A program made the position numbers and the translations under genes. The notes beneath the pieces were generated by a model. The model did not search any database, was not told the origin of the DNA, and saw only the letters and a list, made by a program, of their open reading frames with translations. A stretch of 64,000 nt of DNA from Burkholderia anthina (GTDB taxonomy: Bacteria > Pseudomonadota > Gammaproteobacteria > Burkholderiales > Burkholderiaceae), in assembly GCF_001547525.1 (NCBI RefSeq), contig NZ_CM003768.1, positions 310,001 to 374,000 of the forward strand, read 5' to 3'. Positions 1-10,032 of this stretch are shown here, in pieces (within the stretch, counting starts at the first letter, position 1; every line of letters starts with the position of its first letter).

Positions 1-703
1 GCGCGGTGAACCCGCGTGCGCGTGCCGCATTTTCCTCGTCGGGCGACAGCCCGCCTTCGGGCCCGATCAGCAGCGTGACGGCGCCCGCCGGCGGCGCGTC
101 GGGCAGCGACGCGAACGGGATGCTCGCGCGCGGCGACAGCAGCAGCCGGAGTTCGCCGTCGGCCGGCGCGGCCGGCAGCGCGTCGAGCCATGCGTGGAAG
201 CCGGCCACCGGCGCGACGTCGGGCACGCGGTTGCGTCCGCACTGTTCGCACGACGCGCGCACGACGCCGCGCCAGTGCGCGACGCGCTTGTCCGCCCGTT
301 CGCCGGCGAGTTTCACGACGCCGCGCGCGGTCGACAGCGGCACGACCGCCGCGACGCCGAGCTCGACGGCCTTCTCGATCACCCAGTCCATCTTGTCGCC
401 GCCGGCGATGCCCTGCGCGAGCGTCACGCGATACGGCGGCTCGGCCTCGGCGGGCTCGAACGTATCGACCTGCACGAGCGCGCCGCGCTTGTCGACCTCG
501 ACGAGCCGCGCGCGGTACTGGCCGCCCGTGCCGTCGAACAGCGCGAGCGCGTCGCCGGGCTGCAGGCGCAGCACCTGCACGTGGCGCGCGACGTCGGCCG
601 GCAATGCGAGCGGGGTGTCGGCGCGCGGCGCGGCGTCGACGAAAAAGCGCGGCACGGCCGCGGTGGTGGTGGCTTCGTTCATGCGTGTGGCGGTTTCGGT
701 CAT
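1..703 (-). CDS. rsmE: 16S rRNA m3U1498 methyltransferase RsmE (3' end cut by window)
   Basis: RsmE is a SPOUT-fold enzyme that methylates N3 of U1498 in 16S rRNA, using S-adenosylmethionine. Reading leftward, the protein has an N-terminal PUA-like part (RFFV, then HVQVLRLQPGD), a central segment with GIAGGDKMDWVIEKAVELG, and the SAM-binding knot signature LLIGPEGGLSPDEE just before the window edge, so only the last residues are missing. The start ATG at 703 overlaps the stop of the VOC gene (ATGA), which points to translational coupling. A second ATG at 682 (MNEATTT) is a possible alternative start. Confidence 0.93.
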   Translation of the reverse strand, partial: MTETATRMNEATTTAAVPRFFVDAAPRADTPLALPADVARHVQVLRLQPGDALALFDGTGGQYRARLVEVDKRGALVQVDTFEPAEAEPPYRVTLAQGIAGGDKMDWVIEKAVELGVAAVVPLSTARGVVKLAGERADKRVAHWRGVVRASCEQCGRNRVPDVAPVAGFHAWLDALPAAPADGELRLLLSPRASIPFASLPDAPPAGAVTLLIGPEGGLSPDEENAARARGFTA

Positions 704-1116
704 GCGTCGAGACGGCACCCGAGCGCCCAGCGGTAGCCGTCGAGATCCTCGATCTGCGCGAACCGGTCGCCCCAGAACTGATCCTGCGGCGCGCTCAGCG
801 ATTTCGCGCCCGCGTCGAGCGCGCGCTGCCAGGTGGCGTCGACGTCGTCGACATACAGATAGAACGATTGCGGCGCGGTGGCGTTCGCGCGCTTCGGCGT
901 GAGCGCGGGCGAGCCGAACGCGCCCTCGGGCGCGAACATCACGATCAACTGGCCGCGATAGGCCATCTCGACGTGCATGATTGCGCCGTCCTCGTCGTGC
1001 ACGTCGCGTACCGTGAAGCCGAATGCGGCCTGGAAGAACTCGATGGCCGCGCGCGCGTTGCGCACGGTCAGGTAGGGCGTCAACCAAGGCACGTTGGCCG
1101 GACGTGGATCGGTCAT
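700..1116 (-). CDS. VOC (glyoxalase/bleomycin-resistance fold) family protein
   Basis: This is a small single-domain VOC protein of 138 residues. It opens with WLTPYLTVRNARAAIEFFQ, a typical first beta-alpha unit, has HVEMAYRGQLIVMF in the middle, and shows YVDDVDATWQRALDAGA followed by DRFAQIEDLDGYRWAL, the usual second module. The pattern resembles the PhnB-like/YdfO group, whose substrates are mostly unknown, so no reaction is assigned. The start at 1116 is preferred because an AGGAG sits seven bases upstream; the open frame extends to 1134. Its stop overlaps the start of rsmE, so the two probably share a transcript. Confidence 0.85.
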   Translation of the reverse strand: MTDPRPANVPWLTPYLTVRNARAAIEFFQAAFGFTVRDVHDEDGAIMHVEMAYRGQLIVMFAPEGAFGSPALTPKRANATAPQSFYLYVDDVDATWQRALDAGAKSLSAPQDQFWGDRFAQIEDLDGYRWALGCRLDA

Positions 1117-1204
1117 GAAAATCTCCTGTTGCACGGTATCGGCGCCGCGGCGCCTGCGCCGGTCTCATGCTGGAACGACGGAACGTTGCGCGGCGTGCCG
1201 AGGT

Positions 1205-2062
1205 TCAGCGGCGAACGCCCAGTGTATCGCGCAGCGCGCGCGGCAGGGCAAAGAGGGACGCATGCAGCCGCGCATCGTAGTAGCGCAAGCCGTCGACGCG
1301 GCGGGCCGCGAGCCGTTCGTCGACGTCGTGCGCGAACAGCGCGGCCGCATCGAGCGTGTCGCTCGCGATCGCCATCAGCCACTGCGAGCCGTACAGCGGC
1401 ACGTGCGCCGACAGTGGGTCGACGACCGCGAAGCTCGCGCGCAGATCGTCGAGCAGCGCGGCGATGCGCGCGGCATGGAACACCGGCGAGCCGAGATGCA
1501 TCGAGATCGCGCCGCAGCGCGTGAGGATTCGCTTGAGCCGCGCGTAGAACGCACGCGTATAGAGGCCGGCCGCCGGCGAATCGGGCGGCGTGAGGTCGAA
1601 CACGACGAGATCGAAATGTTCGACCGTCGAATCGACGAAGTGCGCGGCGTCGCCGATCACGACCTCGACGCGCGGGTCGTCGAGCGCGCCCTGGTGCACG
1701 TCGTCGAGATAGCGGCGCGCCATCCCGATCACCTCGTGGTCGAGCTCGGCGATCACGATCCGTTCGATGCACGCGTGCTTGAGCAACTGGCGCGCCGCGC
1801 CGCCGTCGCCGCCGCCGAGCACGAGCGCCTTCTTCGGCGCCGGATGCGCGAGCGCGGCCGGGTGCGTCATGCATTCGTGATACACGTACTCGTCGCCGAC
1901 CGACGTCATCGGCCGGCCGTCCAGCGTGAACAGGCGGCCGAGCTGCGGCGTTTCCCAGACTTCGATGCGCTGGTGCGGCGACGCCACGTGCGCGAGCCGG
2001 CGTGCGTTCGGGAAGCCGTAGGCGGCGTTGGGCGTGGGATGGAAGAGAAGGGTCGTGCTCAC
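1205..2062 (-). CDS. speE: Spermidine synthase-like polyamine aminopropyltransferase
   Basis: The protein (285 residues) matches the aminopropyltransferase family, which moves an aminopropyl group from decarboxylated SAM to putrescine or a similar amine. The N-terminal beta part carries QRIEVWETPQLGRLFTLDG and DEYVYHECMTHPA. The Rossmann part has the signature VLGGGDGGAARQLLKH, the acidic pair VIAELDHEVI, the motif VVIGDAAHFV and the catalytic-loop region VVFDLTPPDSP. The start is taken as GTG at 2062 (VSTTLLFHP). The open frame runs up to 2173, but the extra N-terminus looks unlike the family. No SAM decarboxylase gene lies nearby, so the amine substrate cannot be inferred from context. Confidence 0.85.
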   Translation of the reverse strand: MSTTLLFHPTPNAAYGFPNARRLAHVASPHQRIEVWETPQLGRLFTLDGRPMTSVGDEYVYHECMTHPAALAHPAPKKALVLGGGDGGAARQLLKHACIERIVIAELDHEVIGMARRYLDDVHQGALDDPRVEVVIGDAAHFVDSTVEHFDLVVFDLTPPDSPAAGLYTRAFYARLKRILTRCGAISMHLGSPVFHAARIAALLDDLRASFAVVDPLSAHVPLYGSQWLMAIASDTLDAAALFAHDVDERLAARRVDGLRYYDARLHASLFALPRALRDTLGVRR

Positions 2063-2323
2063 GGGTGGGCCGCGGGAGGCGGGCAGTTCCGACGCCTGAA
2101 TTATAGGAGGCGGGCGGTTTGGCGGAAAACCGTGCCGGAACACGACGCGCCGACAAGGGAAATGCCGGCCCATCTGTTAAAATGACGAGCTTTGCAGCCC
2201 CGTCCGTTGGCTCCGTCCGCTTCGCGTCCGTCAGGCGCCGCACCGCGCGCCGGGAACGATTGACGCTCGAGCTTCCGGATGCCGCCGTGCCCCCGTTTCC
2301 TCGACTCGTTCTCCGGACTCGAC

Positions 2324-4351
2324 ATGACGACTTCGTCTCCCGCCTCCACCACCTTGATGGCCAACGCGATCCGTGCGCTCGCGATGGACGCCGTCCAGCA
2401 AGCGAACTCCGGCCACCCGGGCATGCCGATGGGCATGGCCGAAATCGGCGTCGCGCTCTGGTCGCGCCATCTGAAGCACAACCCGGCGAACCCGCACTGG
2501 GCCGACCGCGACCGTTTCGTGCTGTCGAACGGCCATGGCTCGATGCTGCTGTACTCGCTGCTGCACCTGACCGGCTACGACCTGCCGATCGAGGAGCTGA
2601 AGAATTTCCGCCAGCTGCACTCGAAGACGCCGGGCCACCCCGAATACGGGATCACGCCGGGCGTCGAGACGACCACCGGCCCGCTCGGCCAGGGTCTGGC
2701 GAACGCGGTCGGCATGGCGCTCGGCGAAGCGCTGATGGCCGACGAGTTCAACCGTGACGGCGCGAAGATCGTCGATCACCACACGTACGTGTTCCTCGGC
2801 GACGGCTGCCTGATGGAAGGCATCTCGCACGAAGCCTGCTCGCTCGCGGGCACGCTGAAGCTGAACAAGCTGATCGCGCTGTACGACGACAACGGCATCT
2901 CGATCGACGGCGACGTCGTGAACTGGTTCCACGACGACACGCCGAAGCGCTTCGAAGCGTATGGCTGGAACGTGATCCCGAACGTGAACGGCCACGACGT
3001 CGACGCGGTCGACGCGGCCATCGCGAAGGCGAAGCTGTCGGACAAGCCGACGCTGATCTGTTGCAAGACGGTGATCGGCAAGGGCGCGGCCACGAAGGCC
3101 GGCGGCCACGACGTGCACGGCGCGGCGCTCGGCGCGGAAGAAATCGCGAAGACGCGCGAAGCGCTCGGCTGGAAGTGGGAGCCGTTCGTGATTCCGCAGG
3201 AAGTCTATGCGGCCTGGGACGCGAAGGAAGCCGGCAAGCGCGCCGAGTCCGAATGGGACGCGACGTTCGCGGCCTATCGCGCGAAGTTCCCGGCGGAAGC
3301 GGCCGAATTCGAGCGCCGGATGGCCAACAAGCTGCCGGCCGACTGGGCCGAGAAGGCCGCGGCGATCATCGCCGGCGCGAACGAGCGCGCCGAGACGGTC
3401 GCGACCCGCAAGGCGTCGCAGCAGGCGATCGAAGGCCTCGCCGCCGCGCTGCCCGAGCTGCTCGGCGGCTCGGCCGACCTGACCGGCTCGAACCTGACCA
3501 ACTGGAAGGCGTCGAAGGCGGTGCGCGCGAATCCGGAAGGCGCGGGCGTGCTGCTCGGCAACCACATCAACTACGGCGTGCGCGAATTCGGCATGAGCGC
3601 CGCGATCAACGGCCTCGCGCTGCACGGCGGCCACAAGCCGTTCGGCGGCACGTTCCTGACGTTCTCCGACTACAGCCGCAACGCGCTGCGCGTGGCCGCG
3701 CTGATGAAGGTGCCGTCGATCTTCGTGTTCACGCACGATTCGATCGGCCTCGGCGAAGACGGCCCGACGCACCAGTCGATCGAGCACGTGTCGAGCCTGC
3801 GCCTGATCCCGAACCACGACGTCTGGCGTCCGGCCGACACGGTCGAGACGGCCGTCGCGTGGACCCACGCGGTCGCCGCCGATCGTCCGTCGAGCCTGAT
3901 CTTCAGCCGTCAGAACCTTGCGTTCAACCCGCGTACCGATGCGCAGATCGCGAACATCGAGAAGGGCGGCTACGTGCTGAAGGACTGGGACGACGAAATC
4001 GTCGCGCGCAAGATCATCCTGATCGCGACGGGCTCGGAAGTCGAACTCGCGATGAAGGCCGTCGAGCCGCTCGCGCAACAGGGCATCGCGGCCCGCGTCG
4101 TGTCGATGCCGTCGACCAACGTGTTCGATCGCCAGGACGCCGAATACCGCGAACGCGTGCTGCCGCACGGCGTGCGCCGCGTCGCGATCGAAGCGGGCGT
4201 GACGAGCTTCTGGCACAAGTACGTCGGCCTCGAGGGCGGCGTCGTCGGGATCGACACGTTCGGCGAATCGGCGCCGGCCGGCGTGCTGTTCAAGTACTTC
4301 GGTTTCACCGTCGAGCACGTCGTCGAGACCGTGAAGGCCGTGCTGGCCTGA
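2324..4351 (+). CDS. tktA: Transketolase
   Basis: Transketolase transfers two-carbon ketol units between sugar phosphates in the non-oxidative pentose phosphate pathway, using thiamine diphosphate and a divalent metal. The 675-residue length is normal. Visible signatures are [11 protein letters not shown] at about residue 29, the ThDP/metal motif [15 protein letters not shown] near 157, the central SADLTGSN, and the pyrimidine-domain stretch [15 protein letters not shown]. The start at 2324 (MTTSSPAS) is chosen because the family begins just ahead of the [16 protein letters not shown] helix. It precedes the gap gene by 87 bp on the same strand, pairing pentose phosphate and triose phosphate metabolism. 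Confidence 0.96.
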   Translation: MTTSSPASTTLMANAIRALAMDAVQQANSGHPGMPMGMAEIGVALWSRHLKHNPANPHWADRDRFVLSNGHGSMLLYSLLHLTGYDLPIEELKNFRQLHSKTPGHPEYGITPGVETTTGPLGQGLANAVGMALGEALMADEFNRDGAKIVDHHTYVFLGDGCLMEGISHEACSLAGTLKLNKLIALYDDNGISIDGDVVNWFHDDTPKRFEAYGWNVIPNVNGHDVDAVDAAIAKAKLSDKPTLICCKTVIGKGAATKAGGHDVHGAALGAEEIAKTREALGWKWEPFVIPQEVYAAWDAKEAGKRAESEWDATFAAYRAKFPAEAAEFERRMANKLPADWAEKAAAIIAGANERAETVATRKASQQAIEGLAAALPELLGGSADLTGSNLTNWKASKAVRANPEGAGVLLGNHINYGVREFGMSAAINGLALHGGHKPFGGTFLTFSDYSRNALRVAALMKVPSIFVFTHDSIGLGEDGPTHQSIEHVSSLRLIPNHDVWRPADTVETAVAWTHAVAADRPSSLIFSRQNLAFNPRTDAQIANIEKGGYVLKDWDDEIVARKIILIATGSEVELAMKAVEPLAQQGIAARVVSMPSTNVFDRQDAEYRERVLPHGVRRVAIEAGVTSFWHKYVGLEGGVVGIDTFGESAPAGVLFKYFGFTVEHVVETVKAVLA

Positions 4352-4438
4352 AAGCATACGCGACGCGCGCCACCCGTTGCGCGCGTCGCACCGTGAAGCT
4401 GCACGAAACGAATTTTTTCAGCCATCAGGAGATAGACC

Positions 4439-5449
4439 ATGACGATTCGCGTCGCAATCAACGGCTACGGCCGTATCGGCCGCAACACGCTGCGCGCGTT
4501 CTATGAAAACGGCAAGAAGCACGATCTCGAGATCGTCGCGATCAACGACCTGGGCGATGCGAAGACCAACGCGCACCTGACCCAGTACGACACCGCGCAC
4601 GGCAAGTTCCCGGGCGACGTGTCGGTCGACGGCGACTACCTCGTCGTGAACGGCGACAAGATCCGCGTGCTCGCGAACCGCAACCCGGCCGAACTGCCGT
4701 GGGGCGAGCTGGGCGTCGACGTCGTGATGGAATGCACGGGCTTCTTCACGACGAAGGAAAAGGCGAGCGCGCACCTGAAGGGCGGCGCGAAGAAGGTGAT
4801 CATCTCGGCGCCGGGCGGCAAGGACGTCGACGCGACGATCGTCTACGGCGTGAACCACGACGTGCTGAAGGCCGAGCACACGGTCATCTCGAACGCATCG
4901 TGCACGACGAACTGCCTCGCGCCGCTCGTCAAGCCGCTGAACGACAAGATCGGTCTCGAAACCGGCCTGATGACGACGATCCACGCGTACACGAACGACC
5001 AGGTGCTGACGGACGTCTATCACGAAGACCTGCGCCGCGCGCGTTCGGCCACGCACAGCCAGATCCCGACGAAGACGGGCGCCGCATCGGCCGTCGGCCT
5101 CGTGCTGCCGGAGCTGAACGGCAAGCTCGACGGCTACGCGATCCGCGTCCCGACGATCAACGTGTCGATCGTCGATCTGTCGTTCATCGCGAAGCGCGAC
5201 ACGACGGTCGAGGAAGTCAACGCGATCATGAAGGAAGCATCGGAAGGCGCGCTGAAGGGCATCCTCGGCTACAACGACGCACCGCTGGTGTCGATCGACT
5301 TCAACCACAACCCGGCTTCGTCGACGTTCGACGCGACGCTGACCAAGGTGTCGGGCCGTCTCGTGAAGGTGTCGAGCTGGTACGACAACGAGTGGGGCTT
5401 CTCGAACCGCATGCTCGATACGGCTGTCGCATTCGCGAACGCGAAGTAA
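4439..5449 (+). CDS. gapA: Glyceraldehyde-3-phosphate dehydrogenase
   Basis: This enzyme oxidises glyceraldehyde 3-phosphate to 1,3-bisphosphoglycerate with NAD. The 336-residue protein starts with the dinucleotide motif [11 protein letters not shown], carries the catalytic cysteine in [13 protein letters not shown] at about residue 155, and ends with the conserved [14 protein letters not shown] strong AGGAG lies eight bases before the ATG. The gene follows tktA and ends at a clear Rho-independent terminator. Confidence 0.97.
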   Translation: MTIRVAINGYGRIGRNTLRAFYENGKKHDLEIVAINDLGDAKTNAHLTQYDTAHGKFPGDVSVDGDYLVVNGDKIRVLANRNPAELPWGELGVDVVMECTGFFTTKEKASAHLKGGAKKVIISAPGGKDVDATIVYGVNHDVLKAEHTVISNASCTTNCLAPLVKPLNDKIGLETGLMTTIHAYTNDQVLTDVYHEDLRRARSATHSQIPTKTGAASAVGLVLPELNGKLDGYAIRVPTINVSIVDLSFIAKRDTTVEEVNAIMKEASEGALKGILGYNDAPLVSIDFNHNPASSTFDATLTKVSGRLVKVSSWYDNEWGFSNRMLDTAVAFANAK

Positions 5450-5495
5450 TCGCGCACGTCGCGCGGCCGCCGCAAGGCGGCCGGCGTGGCGAACG

Positions 5496-5529
5496 AACCC
5501 GGCCCGGAGTTTCCCGGCCGGGTTTTTTA
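5496..5529 (+). terminator. Rho-independent terminator after gapA
   Basis: A GC-rich inverted repeat (AACCCGGCC paired with GGCCGGGTT) is followed by a run of six T. It sits 47 bp after the gapA stop and slightly overlaps the 3' end of the convergent LysR gene. Confidence 0.85.
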
Positions 5530-6417
5530 TTGCCCGGCGTTCGCCGTCACCTGCCCGATCGCATCGACGAACGCGCGCTTCAGCGGGCTGTCGAGATCGG
5601 TCCACGCGAGGCCGACGCCGCTGCGGTGGCCGGCCAGGTCGAGCGGCCGCGCGAGCACGTTCGGCGGCAGCGCGCTGGCCGCTTCCGCCGGGATCAGCCC
5701 GATCCCCATGCCGGCCGCGACGAGCGCGAGCATCGTCGTGAATTCCCCGAACTCCTGCGCAATGTCGAGCGTCGTGCCCGCGCGGCTCAATGCGAGCAGC
5801 ATGTCGTCGTGAAAGCCGGGCGCGTAGCGGCGCGCGAGCACGAACGTGGGCTCGCCGCGCAGCGCTGCCGGTGAAATCGCGTCGTGCACGGCCAGCGGAT
5901 GGTCGAGCGGCAGCGCGACGACGAAGCCTTCCTCGAGCACCACGCGCGTGTCGATGCCCGCGTAGGTGGCCGGCAGCCGGATCATCCCGAAATCGATCCG
6001 GCGCTCGCGCAGTGCGGCGATCTGGTCGGGCGTGGGCATGTCCTTCAGCTCGAGCGCGATCAACGGATAGCGCTCACGCATCGTGCGCAGCACGGCCGGC
6101 AACAGCGCCGGCAAGACCGACGACACGAACGCGATCCGCAGCGTGCCGATTTCGCCGCGGCTCGACCGCCGCGCGATCTGCTCCGCGCGCGCGGCCTGCT
6201 GCAGCGTCGCCCGCGCTTCGGGCAGGAACACGCGCCCGGTGTCGCTCAATTCGACCTTGTGCCGGTCGCGCTCGAACAGGCGCGCGTCGAGTTCCGCCTC
6301 GAGCGCCTTGATCTGCATGCTCAGCGCGGGCTGCACGATGCACAGGCGCTGCGCGGCACGCCCGAAATGCAGCTCTTCCGCGAGCGTGACGAAGGCGCGC
6401 AATTGCTTGAGTTCCAT
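5527..6417 (-). CDS. LysR family transcriptional regulator
   Basis: The protein (296 residues) has the standard LysR layout. The N-terminal winged helix-turn-helix reads MELKQLRAFVTLAEELHFGRA and QPALSMQIKALEAEL, and the periplasmic-binding-like effector domain starts near residue 90 with GTLRIAFVSSVLP. The start at 6417 gives the family's usual beginning; an in-frame ATG at 6456 would add 13 residues. It is divergent from the idnO-idnD pair 152 bp away, the usual LysR arrangement, so it may control sugar-acid catabolism. This is inferred from position only. Confidence 0.88.
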   Translation of the reverse strand: MELKQLRAFVTLAEELHFGRAAQRLCIVQPALSMQIKALEAELDARLFERDRHKVELSDTGRVFLPEARATLQQAARAEQIARRSSRGEIGTLRIAFVSSVLPALLPAVLRTMRERYPLIALELKDMPTPDQIAALRERRIDFGMIRLPATYAGIDTRVVLEEGFVVALPLDHPLAVHDAISPAALRGEPTFVLARRYAPGFHDDMLLALSRAGTTLDIAQEFGEFTTMLALVAAGMGIGLIPAEAASALPPNVLARPLDLAGHRSGVGLAWTDLDSPLKRAFVDAIGQVTANAGQ

Positions 6418-6569
6418 TGGGGCGGCGGGTGCGAGAAGGCGGTAATCAGTTTTCATGATAACCGGATCAAAAAAGACCATTGGCGCGGCCCGCGCCGGCG
6501 GCCGAAGATACCGTCGATGCGAGACCGACTGCGATGGGCAGCCGGCTCGACCGGCACGAGGAGACATCC

Positions 6570-7343
6570 ATGACCCATGCGCTTGACCGGTTCCGCCTCG
6601 ACGGCCGCCGCGCGCTGATTACCGGTTCCGGTCGCGGAATCGGGCTGACGCTCGCCCGCGGGCTCGCGGAAGCGGGTGCGGCGATCGTCATCAACGATCG
6701 CAATGAAGAGAAGGCCGCGACGCTCGCGCGCCAGTTCCGCGACGAAGGCTTCGCGGCCGACCATGCGGTGTTCGATGTGGCCGAGCACGCGCAGGTACGC
6801 GCGGCGATCGACGACTTCGAGGCGCGCGTCGGCGCGATCGACATCCTCGTGAACAACGCGGGCATCCAGCGTCGCGCGCCGCTCGACGCATTCGACCCGG
6901 ACGACTGGCATGCACTGATGCGCGTGAATCTCGACGGCGTGTTCAACGTCGCGCAGGCGGTCGCGCGGCACATGATCGCGCGCGGCCACGGGAAGATCAT
7001 CAACATCTGCTCGGTGCAGAGCGAGCTCGCGCGGCCGACGATCGCGCCGTATGCGGCGACCAAGGGCGCGGTGCGAATGCTGACCAAAGGAATGTGCGCC
7101 GACTGGGCGCGCCACGGCATCCAGGCGAACGGCCTCGCGCCCGGCTATTTCGAAACCGAGCTGAATCGCGCGCTGGTCGACGACGCGGCGTTTTCCGACT
7201 GGCTGTGCAAGCGCACGCCGGCCGGCCGCTGGGGGCAGGTCGACGAGCTGTGCGGCGCGGCGATCTTCCTCGCGTCGGCCGCGTCCGATTTCGTGAATGG
7301 CCAGACGTTGTTCGTCGACGGCGGCCTGACCAGCGCCGTCTAA
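6570..7343 (+). CDS. idnO: Gluconate 5-dehydrogenase-type SDR oxidoreductase
   Basis: This classical short-chain dehydrogenase (257 residues) has the cofactor motif TGSGRGIG near residue 20, the structural motif NNAG at about 93, a serine followed by YAATKG that supplies the catalytic Tyr and Lys, and the closing FVNGQTLFVDGG. The opening FRLDGRRALITGSGRGIG and the downstream idonate dehydrogenase point to IdnO/gluconate 5-dehydrogenase, which interconverts 5-ketogluconate and gluconate. The start at 6570 follows GAGGAG; the open frame begins at 6480 but the added sequence is not SDR-like. Substrate is inferred from homology and the neighbour. Confidence 0.82.
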   Translation: MTHALDRFRLDGRRALITGSGRGIGLTLARGLAEAGAAIVINDRNEEKAATLARQFRDEGFAADHAVFDVAEHAQVRAAIDDFEARVGAIDILVNNAGIQRRAPLDAFDPDDWHALMRVNLDGVFNVAQAVARHMIARGHGKIINICSVQSELARPTIAPYAATKGAVRMLTKGMCADWARHGIQANGLAPGYFETELNRALVDDAAFSDWLCKRTPAGRWGQVDELCGAAIFLASAASDFVNGQTLFVDGGLTSAV

Positions 7344-7358
7344 CGAGGAGAGCGTGTC

Positions 7359-8417
7359 ATGCGTATGCGTTGCATGTGTGTCGTGATTCACGGGCCGAAC
7401 GACCTGCGGATCGAGGAGCAGGACGCCGGCGAGATCGGCCCGGGCCAGGTGCGCGTCGACGTCGCGATGGGTGGCATCTGCGGCTCCGACCTGCATTACT
7501 TCCGGCATGGCGGCTTCGGCGCGATCCGGCTCCAGCAGCCGATGGTGCTCGGCCACGAGGTCGCCGGCACCGTCGCTGAAGTGGCGCCGGACGTGACGTC
7601 GGTGAAAGTCGGCGATCGCGTCGCGGTCAACCCGAGCCGGCCGTGCGGCGCCTGCCGCTACTGTCTCGAAGGGCTGCCGAACCAGTGTCTCGACATGCGC
7701 TTCTACGGCAGCGCGATGCGGATGCCGCACGTGCAGGGTGCGTTCCGCAATGCGCTCGTGTGCGACGCGGTGCAGTGCGTGAAGGTCGCCGATCACGTGC
7801 CGCTGCAGCTCGCGGCGCTCGCCGAGCCGTTCGCGGTCGGCCTGCATGCGGTGTCGCGCGCGGGCGCGCTGATCGGCAAGCGCGTGCTCGTGTCGGGTTG
7901 CGGGCCGATCGGCGTGCTGGCGGTCGCGGCGGCGCGCGTGCACGGCGCCGCGGAGATCGTCGCGACCGATGTCGTCGACGCGCCGCTCGCGGTGGCGAGC
8001 GCGCTTGGCGCGGACCGCACGATCAACGCGGCGGCCGATGCCGGCTGGGTCGAGCGCTACGGCGCCGACAAGGGCACGTTCGACGTGATGATCGAGTGTT
8101 CGGGCAATGCGCGCGCGCTGCGCGACGGGCTGGACGTGATGCGGCCGCGCGGCGTCGTCGTGCAGCTCGGGCTCGGCGGCGACGTGAGCCTGCCGCAGAA
8201 CGTCGTGGTCGCGAAGGAACTGTCGATTTGCGGCTCGTTCCGCTTCCACGCGGAGTTCGCGCTCGCGGTGCAACTGATCAACGCCGGGCGCGTGGACCTG
8301 CGGCCGGCCGTCACGCGCGTGTTTCCGATGCGCGACGCGAACCGCGCGTTCGAACTGGCGGGCGACCGGCAGCGCGCGATGAAGGTGCTGATCGATTTCG
8401 CGAACGACGCCGCGTGA
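7359..8417 (+). CDS. idnD: L-idonate 5-dehydrogenase (zinc-dependent alcohol dehydrogenase)
   Basis: A zinc-type medium-chain dehydrogenase of 352 residues. The catalytic zinc ligands lie in GGICGSDLHYF and GHEVAG, the structural zinc cysteines in CGACRYCLEGLPNQC, and the nucleotide-binding glycines in VSGCGPIGVLA. The set fits IdnD, which oxidises L-idonate to 5-ketogluconate, the substrate of the enzyme encoded just upstream. It starts 15 bp after idnO with GAGGAG upstream, so the two form an operon. Other polyol dehydrogenases share this motif set, so the substrate is probable rather than proven. Confidence 0.8.
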   Translation: MRMRCMCVVIHGPNDLRIEEQDAGEIGPGQVRVDVAMGGICGSDLHYFRHGGFGAIRLQQPMVLGHEVAGTVAEVAPDVTSVKVGDRVAVNPSRPCGACRYCLEGLPNQCLDMRFYGSAMRMPHVQGAFRNALVCDAVQCVKVADHVPLQLAALAEPFAVGLHAVSRAGALIGKRVLVSGCGPIGVLAVAAARVHGAAEIVATDVVDAPLAVASALGADRTINAAADAGWVERYGADKGTFDVMIECSGNARALRDGLDVMRPRGVVVQLGLGGDVSLPQNVVVAKELSICGSFRFHAEFALAVQLINAGRVDLRPAVTRVFPMRDANRAFELAGDRQRAMKVLIDFANDAA

Positions 8418-8463
8418 CGGTGCGGCGCTCGCGCGTCGGGACGGCAGCGGCGCCCTTGGCAAG

Positions 8464-8498
8464 AAGGCACGCCCGCGATGCGCGGCGCGTGCCTTTTT
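8464..8498 (+). terminator. Rho-independent terminator after idnD
   Basis: Nine-base arms AAGGCACGC and GCGTGCCTT enclose a GC-rich loop and run into five T. It closes the idnO-idnD operon; the convergent MFS gene ends 37 bp further on. Confidence 0.8.
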
Positions 8499-8534
8499 CG
8501 TCATGCGGCGCCAGCGGATTGCCGGCCTGCCGCA

Positions 8535-9734
8535 TCACTGCGTGACCTGCCGCGTGCCGGCGCGCTGCGAGGCGAGCCACAACGCGATCAGCACGCCCGA
8601 CAGCGCCGTGCCGGCGATGCACACGCCGCGCCAGCCGTCGAGGCCGTACGCGACGCTTGCCGCGAACGAGCCGAGCGCGCCGCCGATGAAGTAGCTCGTC
8701 AGGTAGAGGGTCGTCACGCGGCTGCGCGCATGGCCGGCCAGCGCATAGATCACGCTCTGGTTCGAGATGTGCATGCCTTGCACGCCGACGTCGAGCAGCA
8801 GGATGCCGGCGATCAGCGCGGCGAGCGAATGCGCGCCGGCCGCGATCGGCGCGAACGACGCGAGCACGGCCGCCGCGAACAGGCCGGTGGCCGCGTTGCC
8901 GTGACCGCGATCGACGAGCCGGCCGGCCGACGTCGCCGCGAGCGCACCGACCGCACCGACGATGCCGAACAGGCCGACCTGCCCTTCGGAATAGCGGTAA
9001 GGCGGCTGGCTCAGCAGGAACGTGAGACCCGTCCACAGCAGGCTGAAGCAGGCGAACACGAGCGCGCCGTAGGTCGAGCGCAGCGCGATCGGCGGCTGCG
9101 CGCGCACCAGCGCGACGAGCGATTTCATCAGCGCCGCATAGTCGACGCGCGCGTCGCGGCGATCTTTCGGCAGCTTCACGGCGAGCACGGCGGTCAGCGC
9201 GAGCACCATCGCCGCGGCGATGCCGTACACCGCGCGCCAGCCGAACCCGTCGGCGATCGCGCCGGCCGCGACGCGCGCGAGCAGGATGCCGAGCAGGAGC
9301 CCGCTCATCACGGTGCCGACCGCGCGGCCGCGCGAGCGCGCATCGGCGAGCGACGCGGCGAACGGCACGAGCAGTTGCGTCGAACAGGTGACGAAGCCGA
9401 CCGCGACGTTCGCGACGACGAACATCGTGAAGTTCGTGCTGAACGTGACCGCGACCAGCGCGACGACGTTGAGCATCAGCAGCCGCACGATCAGCGTATG
9501 GCGATTGACCGCGTCGCCGAGCGGAACGATCAGCAGCAGGCTGGCCGCATAGCCGAGCTGCGTCAGCGTGACGAGATAGCCGAGCTCGGCCGGCGCGCGC
9601 CCGAAGCTGTGCGCGATCGCCGCGAGCAGCGGCTGCGCGTAGTAGATGTTGCCGATGACGATGCCGCATGCGCCGGCGAACAGCAGCGTCATGCCGCGGG
9701 TGAGGGGAGGGTGGTTGTCGTGATGCGGTTCCAT
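8535..9734 (-). CDS. MFS transporter (drug/metabolite efflux type)
   Basis: A hydrophobic protein of 399 residues with about twelve membrane segments, the major facilitator pattern. The first helix reads LLFAGACGIVIGNIYYAQPLL. The loop after helix 2 has PLGDAVNRHTLI, a version of the family's GxxxDRxxRR motif, and helix 5 has MSGLLLGILLARVAAG, resembling the antiporter motif C of exporters. The start is placed at 9734 (MEPHHDNHPPL), where the hydrophobic core follows closely; no good Shine-Dalgarno is visible. It diverges from a LysR remnant at 10033. Cargo unknown. Confidence 0.85.
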   Translation of the reverse strand: MEPHHDNHPPLTRGMTLLFAGACGIVIGNIYYAQPLLAAIAHSFGRAPAELGYLVTLTQLGYAASLLLIVPLGDAVNRHTLIVRLLMLNVVALVAVTFSTNFTMFVVANVAVGFVTCSTQLLVPFAASLADARSRGRAVGTVMSGLLLGILLARVAAGAIADGFGWRAVYGIAAAMVLALTAVLAVKLPKDRRDARVDYAALMKSLVALVRAQPPIALRSTYGALVFACFSLLWTGLTFLLSQPPYRYSEGQVGLFGIVGAVGALAATSAGRLVDRGHGNAATGLFAAAVLASFAPIAAGAHSLAALIAGILLLDVGVQGMHISNQSVIYALAGHARSRVTTLYLTSYFIGGALGSFAASVAYGLDGWRGVCIAGTALSGVLIALWLASQRAGTRQVTQ

Positions 9735-10005
9735 GGTCGCGAAAAACGGCGGCGCCGGCCGGCGGCACGGGGCCATCGGCTGCGCGGGGTGACGGAAATC
9801 GGAGCCGGCGTCGAAGGATCGGCGGTGAGCCGATGCGCGCCGGGCGGATCGCGGCCGGGCCTGGATCGGGCGGGTGGCGGATCGCCGGTGCGGCCGGACC
9901 GGGCGTGCCGCCCCGGTGCGCCAGCAGCGGCGACGCACGGAGGCGGATGTGCGTATGGTGCGGGAATCGATCCATAGCGTCCAAGCCTGGATCGTTATGG
10001 TCGGC

Positions 10006-10020
10006 ATTGGCAAAACCAAT
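10006..10020. promoter_or_regulatory. LysR-type operator palindrome between the MFS gene and the LysR remnant
   Basis: ATTGG-CAAAA-CCAAT is a perfect interrupted palindrome with a T-N11-A core, the classic LysR box, 13 bp before the ATG of the remnant. A second inverted repeat, CGATCCA-N13-TGGATCG, lies at 9968-9994. Both remain intact although the regulator gene beside them is broken. Confidence 0.55.
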
Positions 10021-10032
10021 ACGGTGGCCGCG

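Noticed and set aside
6-1524. Long arginine/alanine-rich open frames on the plus strand opposite rsmE, the VOC gene and the aminopropyltransferase gene
   Set aside because: They are shadows of real minus-strand genes in GC-rich DNA; composition is unnatural and no domain is recognisable.
2231-4357. A 708-codon minus-strand frame across transketolase
   Set aside because: It is antisense to a complete tktA and its sequence is a His/Arg/Asp-rich shadow.
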